A stretch of 64,000 nucleotides of DNA from Nitratidesulfovibrio termitidis HI1 (GCF_000504305.1 NZ_KI632512.1:3288404-3352403); one strand, 5' to 3'; numbered from the stretch's first letter, positions 1 through 8,304 are shown. Notes: generated by a model not told the origin, from the sequence alone. Numbers and translations: made by a program.

Positions 1-668
1 TGAAGGGCCTGTTCAGCGCGGGCGAATCCGCCTGCTGGGACCTGCACGGCTTCAACCGGCTGGGCGGCAATTCGCTGGCGGAAACCGTGGTGGCGGGCGG
101 TATCGTGGGCCGCAACATTGCGGAATTCCTGCAAGGGTATGACACCGCCTTTTCCACCGCACACGTGCGCGAGGCGGCGGCGCGGGATGATGCGCGCATC
201 AGGCGCATTGTTTCCGGCGCGGACGGCAAGGAAAGCGTCTACGCCGTGCGCGAGGCCATGTACGACATCCTCGAGCGGGCGGCCTACGTGTTCCGCAACG
301 GCACGGACCTGACGTGGGGCGTGCAGGCCCTGCAGGAAGTGCACGAGCGGGCGCAGCACATCGGCCTTGCCTCCGACGGGGTGGGGGCCAACGCGGAACT
401 GGCGCTGGCCATCCGCATGCCGGGCATGGTGCGGCTGGCGCTGTGCGTATGCCACGGCGCGCTGATGCGCACCGAAAGCCGCGGCTCGCACACCCGGGAG
501 GACTTCCCGGAACGCAACGACCGCGACTGGCTGAACCGCACGCTGGCTTCGTGGCGTCCGGGGGCGGATTTGCCGCACCTGGAGTACGAACCGGCCACCA
601 GCTATGTCGAGTTGCCGCCCGGTGATCGCGGGTATGGCGGCGGCAAGATCATTCCGGCAGCTTCCTGA
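1..668 (+). CDS. frdA: Fumarate reductase/succinate dehydrogenase flavoprotein subunit, C-terminal part
   Basis: The reading frame is open from base 3 and ends with TGA at 668, so only about 221 C-terminal residues lie in the window. They carry the end of the FAD-binding domain (LGGNSLAETVVAGGIVG, typical of the FrdA/SdhA C-terminal FAD contact) followed by the helical capping region. The protein oxidises succinate or reduces fumarate on the membrane complex and passes electrons to the iron-sulfur subunit encoded 14 bp downstream. As I recall, the frdC-frdA-frdB-fumarase order is that of D. vulgaris; the cytochrome b gene would lie to the left. Identification is firm; direction of the reaction in vivo cannot be read from sequence. 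Confidence 0.95.
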   Translation, partial: KGLFSAGESACWDLHGFNRLGGNSLAETVVAGGIVGRNIAEFLQGYDTAFSTAHVREAAARDDARIRRIVSGADGKESVYAVREAMYDILERAAYVFRNGTDLTWGVQALQEVHERAQHIGLASDGVGANAELALAIRMPGMVRLALCVCHGALMRTESRGSHTREDFPERNDRDWLNRTLASWRPGADLPHLEYEPATSYVELPPGDRGYGGGKIIPAAS

Positions 669-682
669 GGGGGACCACGCAC

Positions 683-1426
683 ATGCAACGCTCACTGACC
701 TTCAACATCTTCCGCCACAACCCGCAGGACCCGGCGTCCGTGCCGCACATGGACACCTACCGGCTGGACGAGACGGACAGCATGACGCTGTTCATCGCCC
801 TGCACCGCCTGCGCGAGGAACAGGACCCCTCGCTGAAGTTCGACTTCTGCTGCCGCGCCGGGGTGTGCGGCTCGTGCGCCATGGTCATCAACGGGCGGCC
901 CGGCCTTGCCTGCCACACCAAGACGCGCGACCTGCCCGACACCATCACCCTGTTGCCCCTGCCGGTGTTCAAGCTGGTGGGCGACCTTGCGGTGGATACG
1001 GGCACATGGTTCCGCGCCATGTACCAGCGCACCGAATCGTGGATTCACACCCGCGCGGAATTCGACCCCGCCGCGCAGGAAGCGCGCATGGAAAACGAGG
1101 TGGCCAACGCCATCTACGAACTGGACCGGTGCATCGAATGCGGCTGTTGCGTGGCCGCCTGCGGCACCGCCAACCTGCGGCCCGACTTTTTGGCACCGGC
1201 AGGGTTCATCCGCGTGGCGCGCTTTGCCGCCGACCCGCGCGACCAGCGCACCGACGCGGATTTCTACGAGATCATCGGTTCGGACGAGGGCATCTTTGGC
1301 TGCATGGGCCTGCTGGCCTGCGAGGATGTCTGTCCCAAGCACCTGCCGTTGCAGAACCAGTTGGGGTATCTGCGGCGCAAGATGGGCCTGACCGTGCTGA
1401 AAAAGCTGCTGCCGTTCGGGGGGTAG
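683..1426 (+). CDS. frdB: Fumarate reductase/succinate dehydrogenase iron-sulfur subunit
   Basis: 247 residues, the usual length for FrdB/SdhB. An N-terminal plant-type ferredoxin domain with the [2Fe-2S] motif CCRAGVCGSCAM is followed by a C-terminal domain with CIECGCCVAAC and, later, CEDVCP, which hold the [4Fe-4S] and [3Fe-4S] clusters. It relays electrons between the flavin of FrdA and the membrane cytochrome b. The ATG at 683 follows frdA by 14 bp with a GGGGGA-type ribosome site, so the two are co-transcribed. Nothing unusual is seen in the protein. Confidence 0.96.
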   Translation: MQRSLTFNIFRHNPQDPASVPHMDTYRLDETDSMTLFIALHRLREEQDPSLKFDFCCRAGVCGSCAMVINGRPGLACHTKTRDLPDTITLLPLPVFKLVGDLAVDTGTWFRAMYQRTESWIHTRAEFDPAAQEARMENEVANAIYELDRCIECGCCVAACGTANLRPDFLAPAGFIRVARFAADPRDQRTDADFYEIIGSDEGIFGCMGLLACEDVCPKHLPLQNQLGYLRRKMGLTVLKKLLPFGG

Positions 1427-2146
1427 TGGGACAGGGAAAGAGAGGGATAGGGCCGACGCATGGCCTGAAGCCCCAGGTAACTACGGAGCGTGCGGCTCGG
1501 CATAGTTGGGCCGCCTCCGGCGTGGGGTAGGGGGGCACGCGCTGCGGTCGCCATCCGTAAGGCGCGCAAGCGCGCCAACGGCTGCCGCTTAGCGAGGCCC
1601 CCCTACCAACCCCCGCGCTTCGGGGGCTGCGCCCCCGATCCCCCGGCCTCATGCGCGCATTCCCCGTGCCGGGCAGCTTCCCTGCGGCGCAGGGCGCCTT
1701 CGGGTGATCTGCCCGGCGGGAATGCCATGCGCGCGATGCTCCCGCCGCCTTGGCCGCACGCGTGCGCGTGCCCTGTCCGTAGCGTTGTTCCCGGTGCGCC
1801 CGCTACGCCGGAGCTTCCGCCGCATGCGCGGCGGCGATCTTCGGCGGCGGGCGCAATCCGTTCGGCGGTTGGCGCTGTCAGGCGATGCGGGAAAGGGCGC
1901 TTACCCGCCACTGCTTACGCTGTTGTGCGGTTGCGGTGTTGCGTTGCGGGTGTTCCGGCCCGTACCGGGCGCGGGCGTCCGGGGGGCTGCGCTGCCGTGT
2001 TGCGGTGGGCACTCAAGGCTTGCTAGAGTGGTGCGGCGGCAACTCATCGGGCCGCATGGACGCTGCGTCCGCAACCGAATCGAAATTGTGGAGGAGCGGG
2101 GCCATCCCCCGGTTCTCTCCCGTTCATACCGGACAAAGGAGCCAAC
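1427..2146. other. Non-coding gap between frdB and the fumarase genes
   Basis: About 720 bp without a convincing gene; open frames here lack protein-like composition. It contains a large structured element: an 11-bp perfect inverted repeat (1526-1536 and 1597-1607) enclosing a GGCGCGC-aa-GCGCGCC hairpin (1561-1576), then a second hairpin GGGGGC-tgc-GCCCCC near 1622-1636. Such C/G-rich hairpin blocks are common intergenic repeats in this family, and this one probably also ends frd transcription. The stretch 1640-2100 shows no motif I can name. A ribosome site AAAGGAG at about 2134-2140 precedes the fumarase gene. Confidence 0.55.
1526..1642. repeat. Structured inverted-repeat block (REP-like/terminator)
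   Basis: Outer arms GGTAGGGGGGC (1526) and its exact complement (1597-1607) surround an inner hairpin with 7-bp arms; a second G/C hairpin follows at about 1619-1637. The nested stems would form a cruciform in DNA or a strong stem in RNA. It resembles the dispersed hairpin elements of GC-rich genomes; whether it is repeated elsewhere cannot be tested here. Confidence 0.55.
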
Positions 2147-2986
2147 ATGCGCCGCATACCGGCGACACGAGTTGTGGAGGAAGTGGCGCGGCTGTGCGTG
2201 GAGTGCAACCGCTACCTGCCCAAGGATGTGCGGTGGGCCTTCTGCAAGGCGCAGGCGGCAGAGGAAAGCGACGTCGCCAAAGAGGTGTTCCGGCAACTGC
2301 TGGAAAACGCCGACCTTGCGGCCACCACCGGCCTGCCGCTGTGTCAGGACACGGGGCTGGCCGTCTTTTTCGTGGAGCTTGGCGAGGACTGTCGCGTGGA
2401 CGGCATGACCCTGCGCGAGGCCATCACCGAGGGCGTGCGCATCGGCTATGCCGAGGGCTTTCTGCGCAAGTCCGCCTGCGACCCCCTGACCCGCAAGAAC
2501 ACCGGCGACAACACCCCGGCGGTCATCCACATGGACCTTGTGCCCGGCGACCGGCTGCGCATTGCCTTCATGGCCAAGGGCGGCGGCAGCGAGAACATGT
2601 CGCGCGTGACCATGCTGGCCCCCGCGCAGGGGTGGCAGGGCATCAAGGACTTTGTGGTGCAGCGCGTGCGCGAGGCGGGGCCGAATCCCTGCCCGCCCAC
2701 CATCATCGGCGTGGGCGTGGGTGGCACCTTCGACTATGCGCCCATCCTGGCCAAGAAGGCGCTGCTGCGCCCGCTGACGGACATCCACCCCGACCCGGAC
2801 ATGGCCGCCAAGGAAGCGGAACTGCTGGCCGCCATCAACGAACTGGGCATCGGCCCCATGGGCCTTGGCGGCAAGACCACCTGCCTTGGCGTGAAAATGG
2901 CCTTTGCCCCGTGCCATCTGGCCAGCCTGCCGCTGGCCGTGAACGTGCAGTGTCATTCGGCCCGGCACGGCGAGATAGAATTGTAG
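2147..2986 (+). CDS. Class I fumarate hydratase, alpha subunit
   Basis: 279 residues, the normal size for the alpha chain of two-subunit iron-sulfur hydratases (TtdA/fumarase alpha family). Visible family features are the early LCQDTGLAVFF segment with a cluster-ligand cysteine, the NTGDNTPAVIHM segment, and the later CPPTIIGVGVGGTFD and GLGGKTTCLGVKMA segments, which supply further cysteines. With the beta chain encoded downstream it should hydrate fumarate to malate with an oxygen-sensitive [4Fe-4S] cluster, linking to the frd genes upstream. Tartrate dehydratase is the main alternative from homology; the frd neighbourhood favours fumarase. The start is supported by AAAGGAG just upstream. 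Confidence 0.93.
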   Translation: MRRIPATRVVEEVARLCVECNRYLPKDVRWAFCKAQAAEESDVAKEVFRQLLENADLAATTGLPLCQDTGLAVFFVELGEDCRVDGMTLREAITEGVRIGYAEGFLRKSACDPLTRKNTGDNTPAVIHMDLVPGDRLRIAFMAKGGGSENMSRVTMLAPAQGWQGIKDFVVQRVREAGPNPCPPTIIGVGVGGTFDYAPILAKKALLRPLTDIHPDPDMAAKEAELLAAINELGIGPMGLGGKTTCLGVKMAFAPCHLASLPLAVNVQCHSARHGEIEL

Positions 2987-3416
2987 CAAGGGCTGCGGGC
3001 CGGGCGGTGCGCCGGGCGGTGCGCCGGGCGGGACAGGCGGACGGGACAGGCGGACGGTACAGGCGGACGGATCAGGCGGACAGAACAACCCGGCGGACGC
3101 TTTCCGGCAAGTGGTCGGCAAGCTGCGCAACCATTGCGGGCCTGCTGTGGCCTAGGCGCAACACGGTTGTGGGCCGATTGCGATGATGTTGCGGCAGGGT
3201 TGCAGGGCAACTGCGAGTAAGCTGCGGCCCTGCTGGGGCTCTGCCGTTAGCGGGTGGCGCGGGGTTGCGAAGCGGCCCGGCGCAGGCCCCGCGCACAGTG
3301 CGGATGCCCGCATATCCCAGCCCGGTGCGCGGTGCGCCCACGCAACCGACCGCCATCCTCAATAGCCCCATTGCGGTCCCGCTCCGGGACATGTACGGAA
3401 ATACAAGGAATCAGAT
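2987..3416. repeat. 430-bp intergenic stretch with tandem repeats between fumarase alpha and beta genes
   Basis: Two copies of a 12-bp unit (CGGGCGGTGCGC) lie at 3001-3024 and four copies of a 13-bp unit (GGACAGGCGGACG and variants) at 3031-3082. The remainder (3083-3400) is GC-rich without a convincing gene. Fumarase alpha and beta genes normally sit almost side by side, so this wide repeat-bearing gap is odd. A ribosome site is weak (AAGGAATC before 3417). No terminator with a T-run is obvious, so the pair may still share a transcript. Confidence 0.7.
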
Positions 3417-3944
3417 ATGGCTACCCACCACCTTACCACCCCCCTGACCGACGAGGCCGTGGCGCAACTGCGCAGCGGCGACGTGGTCTTTCTGTCCGGC
3501 ACCATCTACACCGCGCGTGATGCCGCCCACCGCCGCCTGGCCGAATCGCTGGACCGGGGCGAAGACCTGCCCTTCGACCTGCGCGGCGCGGTGATCTATT
3601 ACGTTGGCCCCAGTCCGGCCCCGCCCGGACGGCCCATCGGCTCCGCCGGACCCACCACCAGCTACCGCATGGACAGCTACGCCCCGCGCCTGCACGCGCT
3701 GGGGCTGAAGGCCACCATCGGCAAAGGGCGCCGCAACACCGAAGTGCGCGACGCCCTGAAAGAACATACCGCCGTCTACCTGGGGGCTACAGGCGGCGCG
3801 GGCGCGCTGCTTTCGCAATGCATCACCGCCGCCACCGTCATCGCTTACGATGACCTTGGCCCGGAAGCCATACGTGAATTGACCGTGAAGGACTTTCCGT
3901 TGTTGGTCATCAACGATTGTGTGGGTGGGGAGTTGTATGCATGA
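3417..3944 (+). CDS. Class I fumarate hydratase, beta subunit
   Basis: 175 residues, typical for the beta chain of two-subunit Fe-S hydro-lyases. Family landmarks include LRSGDVVFLSGTIYTARDAAH, the GPTTSYRMD segment, GKGRR and AVYLGATGGAGALLSQ, and the closing DFPLLVINDCVGGELYA. It pairs with the alpha subunit to form fumarase. The gene ends exactly where base composition falls sharply (3944/3945), so its 3' end marks the left border of the AT-rich island. The protein itself looks complete. Confidence 0.93.
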   Translation: MATHHLTTPLTDEAVAQLRSGDVVFLSGTIYTARDAAHRRLAESLDRGEDLPFDLRGAVIYYVGPSPAPPGRPIGSAGPTTSYRMDSYAPRLHALGLKATIGKGRRNTEVRDALKEHTAVYLGATGGAGALLSQCITAATVIAYDDLGPEAIRELTVKDFPLLVINDCVGGELYA

Positions 3945-5060
3945 GTTTATTATAAAGATAACGGCTGATGTGCTGGTAAAGTGAAGGCTGAATATTGGTG
4001 TGGCGACGCGATATGAGATGGTGTTCGCTGTGAATTTTTCTGCTGGGGTTGAACGCTATGGAAAAGTTTTCATATAGAAGCATATTCGAGCAGGGCAAGG
4101 GAGCGTGTCCTATTTGTTTGGGGGATAGCGCGAGCTATTCGTATTCTTCTGCCGATATATTTCAAAGTGGAGATGTTTTTCGGTGTCGTGATAAAGGGCA
4201 TGAATTTTCGAGATATGACATGCTTAAGCGACATATTCAGTCAGGTATGTTTGGAATACTTAGCGTGTTTCATCCCAAGGAAATGTGCGTTGCGGAAAAG
4301 TTAAGGATAGGTGCTCTAGACGTTATTGTTTTGGATGTGCCTGCAGGATATGATGTGTCGGTTGTTGCTTTTTCTCCTGGCGATTTCTATCAGGGGAATT
4401 TTTTGGGACCGCAAAAAATTTTTCAACAAGAAGAGAAACTTTTTGTTGCAACGATCCCGCATTATCAAGACACCGATAGGCTGGGCGAACAGATATTGTG
4501 TGATGTCGTGGTGTATCTTAAAGAGAAAACAGAATGCGCTTGGAAGATGTTGTTATACGAATCTCTGGAAGATTTGTTTAGAGGCAAAGAGAACTTATCA
4601 TTATTCAAAATGTTCACAAGTTTGGAAATGAGTATGAAAAATTTGCTGCGGATATATCTTTTGCAACATGGCATAAAATCTAGTTTGATAAGTGTGATAG
4701 AGCAGGCGTCGTGGCAAAAAATGGTTTCAAAGTTGTCAATAATTATATCGGATGTTGTTGGAGAGGTGGCAGGCGCGAAGTTTAAAAAAAATGCTAATGG
4801 GAATGAATTTAAAGATAAAGTGCGGGGTAAAAGGAATGATTTTGCTCATAGCCGTCCCGAAAGATTTAAAACGCGCGAAGTCAAGGATGCTTTTGTTTTG
4901 TCTTTTGAGCTTTTTTGGCAGTTAGATCGTGCGTATTTGGCGCTTACGCAACGCAGTGATGCTTAATTTATTAGGTATGTATAGTATATATCGTTTGTAT
5001 GTGTGGTTTGTTTTTTATAATGTATGTTGTGTGTGTTTGGTAATGTATGTTTAATGCCGT
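3945..5060. mobile_element. AT-rich island of probable foreign origin
   Basis: Base composition changes abruptly from the GC-rich background to AT-rich at 3945 and back at about 5060-5090. The segment holds one gene (4058-4966) and AT-rich flanks full of TATAT/TGTATG stretches. Its left edge touches the fumarase beta stop codon and its right edge enters the 5' part of the next gene. No transposase, integrase or clear flanking direct repeat is seen, only a weak TTGTATG-type similarity at the two ends, so the mechanism of arrival is unknown. Confidence 0.65.
4058..4966 (+). CDS. Unrecognised protein with zinc-ribbon-like N-terminus and HEPN-like RxxxxH motif
   Basis: 302 residues from the ATG at 4058 (GGGG at 4044-4048 is a plausible ribosome site; a TTG at 4049 would add three residues). 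The N-terminus has C17-x2-C20 with C43 and H48, suggesting a small zinc-binding ribbon. A central region of mixed strands follows. The C-terminal third is helical and contains R259-N-D-F-A-H264, matching the RxxxxH motif of HEPN domains, many of which are RNases in toxin-antitoxin and anti-phage systems. Codon use is AT-rich, unlike all neighbours, which suggests recent transfer. I do not recognise the family as a whole. The HEPN assignment rests on the motif and the helical context; no partner antitoxin is present. Confidence 0.6.
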   Translation: MEKFSYRSIFEQGKGACPICLGDSASYSYSSADIFQSGDVFRCRDKGHEFSRYDMLKRHIQSGMFGILSVFHPKEMCVAEKLRIGALDVIVLDVPAGYDVSVVAFSPGDFYQGNFLGPQKIFQQEEKLFVATIPHYQDTDRLGEQILCDVVVYLKEKTECAWKMLLYESLEDLFRGKENLSLFKMFTSLEMSMKNLLRIYLLQHGIKSSLISVIEQASWQKMVSKLSIIISDVVGEVAGAKFKKNANGNEFKDKVRGKRNDFAHSRPERFKTREVKDAFVLSFELFWQLDRAYLALTQRSDA

Positions 5061-6291
5061 GCAATTCTTGCCTTCTCCATCATACGGCGTAGCCCCTGAC
5101 AACTACCATGCCACGTCCATCTATCCGGAGTTCGTGCAGGTGGAGCCGGGACGGTGGGTGCTGCTTGCGGAATCGCGCATGGATTGCGTCATCCGCAAGA
5201 ACCCGGACGGCACGCTGGAGGTAGTGGAGTTCCGGCGGCTGAAAAAGGGCGATCTGGTGGCGGTGGGCCGGGGCGAAAACGGCGAGGACGGCATCTATGT
5301 GCATGCTGGGCCGCTGGACCAGTTGCCGGATTTTCTGGCCGGGTGGACTCCGGCCAACGTGCCTGCCAGCACGGTTGGCCCCGTGGCTGACCCCACGACT
5401 GCCGCTTCGCAACCGACAGCTTCCCAAGCTGACAGTCAACAGGCGGAAAGCGCCGCCGATCCGTCCGAATCGTCCGCCCATTCCACCCCATCTGCATCAT
5501 CCGCCTCGCCATCCCCCGTCGTCCCCGCCGACAAGTTCGCCTTCCGTACCGGCGTCAGCCGCGAAACATCCTTCTCGCTCGATTACGACACACTGTACGA
5601 AGTGCTGCGCCACGACAGGGAGCACGGCCACATCGTGTGGGTGGCCGGGCCTGCCGTGGTGTTCGATGCCGACGCCCGCCGCGCCTTTGCCGGGCTGATC
5701 GACGCGGGCTACGTGCATGGGCTGCTGGCGGGCAACGCCCTTGCCACGCACGACCTGGAGGCCGCCCTGTACGGCACCGCGCTGGGGCAGGGCCTGTATG
5801 ACAAGCGGCAGGCCCCGCGCGGGCACTACCACCATCTGGACGCCATCAACACCATCCGGGGCTGCGGGTCCATCCGCGCCGCCGTGCAGTCGGCTCGCGT
5901 GCGCGACGGGGTGATGCACGCGCTGGAAACGCGCGGTGTGCCCTACGTGCTGGCCGGGTCCATCCGCGACGACGGCCCCCTGCCGGAAGTCATTGCCGAT
6001 GTGTACGCCGCGCAGGACGCCATGCGCGCCCATGTGCGCCGCGCAACCACCGTGGTGGCCCTTGCCACCGCGCTGCATACCATCGCCACCGGCAACATGA
6101 CCCCCTCGTATCAGGCCGGACCGGGGGGCAGCCTGCGCCCGGTGCATTTCTTCATCGCGGACATTTCGGAGTTCGCGGCGGGCAAGCTGGCCGACCGTGG
6201 CTCGCTGACCTCGCGCTCCATCCTCACCAACGTGCAGGACTTCGTGGTCAACGTGCACCGGGCGCTTACCGGTGCGTGCCGTACGGAATAG
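5047..6291 (+). CDS. LOR/SDH-type (TIGR00300-like) ornithine cyclodeaminase-related protein, probably 5'-truncated
   Basis: 414 residues. From residue 8 the sequence follows the LOR/SDH conserved family related to archaeal-type ornithine cyclodeaminase: LPSPSYGVAPDNYHATS, the MDC segment, VVVAGPAVV-like IVWVAGPAVVF, DALLAGNALA-like HGLLAGNALATHD, YVLAGSIRDDGPLP and LATALHTIATGNM. The family usually has roughly 90 further residues before this point; here they are missing and the ATG lies inside the AT-rich island. A Pro/Ser/Ala-rich linker of about 45 residues (near 115-160) is also unusual. The gene may be a 5'-truncated remnant or may use the new start. No clear ribosome site is seen at 5047. 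Substrate is not predictable. Confidence 0.7.
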   Translation: MFNAVQFLPSPSYGVAPDNYHATSIYPEFVQVEPGRWVLLAESRMDCVIRKNPDGTLEVVEFRRLKKGDLVAVGRGENGEDGIYVHAGPLDQLPDFLAGWTPANVPASTVGPVADPTTAASQPTASQADSQQAESAADPSESSAHSTPSASSASPSPVVPADKFAFRTGVSRETSFSLDYDTLYEVLRHDREHGHIVWVAGPAVVFDADARRAFAGLIDAGYVHGLLAGNALATHDLEAALYGTALGQGLYDKRQAPRGHYHHLDAINTIRGCGSIRAAVQSARVRDGVMHALETRGVPYVLAGSIRDDGPLPEVIADVYAAQDAMRAHVRRATTVVALATALHTIATGNMTPSYQAGPGGSLRPVHFFIADISEFAAGKLADRGSLTSRSILTNVQDFVVNVHRALTGACRTE

Positions 6292-6691
6292 CCCGCCGAC
6301 GTAGGGTGCACCCGCCCGTCCGGCCTCGCCCTGCACTGTCCCGCAGCCGCATCTTTCCCGTCTGCACCATGATGCCGCTGGGGCGACAACCCGGTTGGGT
6401 ATCCTCTTTTCCCGTCACCAACTCGGCCCTTGCCCCTGTCCTCGTCTCGCCCCGGTCCCCCTCCGCTCCGCTTCCGTCCCTGCTTCATCTTCATCACGGC
6501 TCTGTCTGGCGTCTGTTTCCGGCGTGTTTCCGGTTCGTCAAGCCGCTTGCACAGGTGGGGCGCCGCTTTGCGTGCGGCTACGCTTCTTGATGCATATTCC
6601 ATTATCATTACGCGTAGTTATTTAAGCATACCGCGCGCCGCGCCGATAGGAAGGGTGCAACGCAACGCATTTCGCGTTGGAAGGAGGCACC
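6292..6691. other. 400-bp gap before the first FlxA-like gene
   Basis: The first 300 bp are C/T-rich with no gene that I can support. The last 100 bp contain the sigma-28-type promoter described at 6623-6649 and a perfect ribosome site AAGGAGG at 6681-6687. Confidence 0.5.
6623..6649 (+). promoter_or_regulatory. Sigma-28 (FliA) promoter of the first FlxA-like gene
   Basis: TAAGCATA, 11 bp, then GCCGATAG. This follows the flagellar sigma-28 pattern TAAAGTTT-N11-GCCGATAA with exact spacing and a nearly perfect -10. The same architecture occurs before the paralogue at 7599-7625, which makes chance unlikely. Confidence 0.75.
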
Positions 6692-7276
6692 ATGATGGAT
6701 GGCATCGGCACCGCGCAGGGACTGTTGAGCCTTGGCGGCTTCTCGCAGGCAACGGGGACGGCAGGGACGGCGGCCACTGGCTCCACTTCTACCGGCACCA
6801 CCACATCGGGCACGTCCGGCACGGAAACAACCACCACCAGCAGCGGCGACACCGTGTCCATCTCGGACGAGGCGCGCCGCAAGGCGGCCCTGTTGGGTGG
6901 GGCGGGCAGTTCCGGCGGGTCGCAGTCCAGCGCATCAACCCAAGCGACCGATTCCGGCAGTTCGGATGCGGCCCAGTCCCTGCAGGACGATGTTTCACAG
7001 TCGGACATCTCCTCGGCGGAATCCATGGTGTCGAACCTGCGCCAGAGCCTCAGCGAAGCAGAGGACGAACTGGCCGAGTTGCAGGATGACACCGACATGG
7101 ACGAGGAAACCAGGCAGGAACAGGTGCAGCTGATGCAGGCCAAGATTTCCATGCTGGAAAGTCAGGTCTCGCAGGCCCTGACCGAAAAGTCCGAGTTGGA
7201 GAAGCAGAAGCAGGAAGCCGAGCAGGGCGGCAACGACGCATCCGCCACGGCGGAGCCGGAAACCGGAGAAGAATAG
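6692..7276 (+). CDS. FlxA-like coiled-coil protein, paralogue 1
   Basis: 194 residues from the ATG at 6692 (AAGGAGG four bases upstream; the ATG at 6695 is equally possible). A Ser/Thr/Gly-rich N-terminal half (about 1-105) contains the motif GDTVSISDEARRKAA, followed by a strongly charged coiled coil (about 110-175) and an acidic tail. No signal peptide or membrane segment is visible. It resembles the FlxA-like family of short, flagellum-co-regulated proteins of unknown job. The preceding sigma-28 promoter supports expression with late flagellar genes. The paralogue 390 bp downstream has the same order of parts. Confidence 0.75.
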   Translation: MMDGIGTAQGLLSLGGFSQATGTAGTAATGSTSTGTTTSGTSGTETTTTSSGDTVSISDEARRKAALLGGAGSSGGSQSSASTQATDSGSSDAAQSLQDDVSQSDISSAESMVSNLRQSLSEAEDELAELQDDTDMDEETRQEQVQLMQAKISMLESQVSQALTEKSELEKQKQEAEQGGNDASATAEPETGEE

Positions 7277-7454
7277 CGAACCGCGCAGGGGGCTGTCGGC
7301 AGTTCGCGGGTCCGGCGCGGGACGCATGAACGAGAGCGATAGCAGGACGTCTGGCGCGGGGCGGTACACACTCTTTCCGTGGCGGGGGCCACGGAGATAT
7401 TGCGGCAACGGGATCAGGCACACGCGACGGCATACCCGTCAGGGTCACGCAAAA

Positions 7455-7488
7455 GGATGCGGCCATCGCTTCGGCAGGGGCCGCATCC
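7455..7488 (+). terminator. Terminator after FlxA-like paralogue 1
   Basis: Arms GGATGCGGCC and GGCCGCATCC are perfect complements around a 14-base loop, followed by GTGTTTGT. The rest of the 388-bp gap (7277-7664) shows no gene; it ends with the second sigma-28 promoter. Confidence 0.6.
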
Positions 7489-7598
7489 GTGTTTGTGGCG
7501 GCTGGCATGCCCGGCGTGCGGTGGAAAAAAGGGGGCGAGGCAATATTCACGAATCGCAAGCAATGTTGTGGCATGCAATGAAATGTGAGCGGGTGCTG

Positions 7599-7625
7599 TA
7601 AACTCTTCAGGCAAGCTGTCGATAG
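7599..7625 (+). promoter_or_regulatory. Sigma-28 (FliA) promoter of the second FlxA-like gene
   Basis: TAAACTCT, 11 bp, then GTCGATAG: correct spacing, perfect TAAA start of the -35 and one mismatch in the -10 core. It lies 40 bp before the ATG at 7665. Confidence 0.75.
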
Positions 7626-7664
7626 GTTGACTGAACGTCGCGCAGTTGCGCGAAAGGAGGTCCC

Positions 7665-8147
7665 ATGGTCGAAGCACTGGACGGAACCCAGGTCGGCACT
7701 GCCTACAGCACCTTGCAGGTGCAGGCGGGCACGGAACGCACGGGTACGTTGCGCACCGCTTCCACGGAGGATGCGGAAAGCGGCGGCGACACCGTGACCA
7801 TCTCTGACGAAGGGCGGCAGAAGGCAGCGGGGATGGCCAGCAGCGGCGCGGGCGGCACGCAGTCCACCGACGAATCGGACTCCAGCGACGATCTGGCCTC
7901 GCTGAAGGAGCAAATCCAGAACCTGCGCGAACAGATCAAGCAAAAGCAGCAGGAAATGGAGGAAATCCAGCAGGACGCCAACCTGGACGACGAGCAGAAG
8001 CAGCAGCAGGTCGCCATGAAGATGTCCGAAATCACCATGCTTCAGAGCCAGCTGACGGAACTGCTGGAACAGAAGAGCAAGCTGGAGACTGCCAGCGGCG
8101 ATTCCGGGTCATCCGGCGGGGCGGCGGGCGTCAGCATCAACGTGTAG
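7665..8147 (+). CDS. FlxA-like coiled-coil protein, paralogue 2
   Basis: 160 residues, with AAAGGAGGT directly upstream of the ATG. Organisation mirrors paralogue 1: a Thr/Ser/Gly-rich head containing GDTVTISDEGRQKAA, then a Gln/Glu-rich coiled coil from about residue 75 to 145 and a short Gly/Ser tail. The shared head motif and the order of parts show an old tandem duplication; overall sequence identity is limited to the motif and heptad pattern. As for paralogue 1, sigma-28 control links it to motility, but its molecular function is unknown. Confidence 0.75.
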   Translation: MVEALDGTQVGTAYSTLQVQAGTERTGTLRTASTEDAESGGDTVTISDEGRQKAAGMASSGAGGTQSTDESDSSDDLASLKEQIQNLREQIKQKQQEMEEIQQDANLDDEQKQQQVAMKMSEITMLQSQLTELLEQKSKLETASGDSGSSGGAAGVSINV

Positions 8148-8304
8148 CGGATGCAGGGCATGACGGGGCGCGGGCACGGCGCGTCCTGGGCATGTCGGTG
8201 GCGCGAGCACGTCGCCCCCGAATATGACGAGGTGCGAACACGTCGTGCCTCTGGGGATGTGTCTGGGGATCGTGATGTCGCGCGCGGCTGTGGCCGCACG
8301 GAAT

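Noticed and set aside
1603-2146. Open frames in the frdB-fumarase gap
   Set aside because: Pro/Arg/Ala-rich translations on both strands without ribosome sites; they cross the hairpin block.
3945-5060. Insertion sequence as the source of the AT-rich island
   Set aside because: No transposase, terminal inverted repeats or target-site duplication could be identified.
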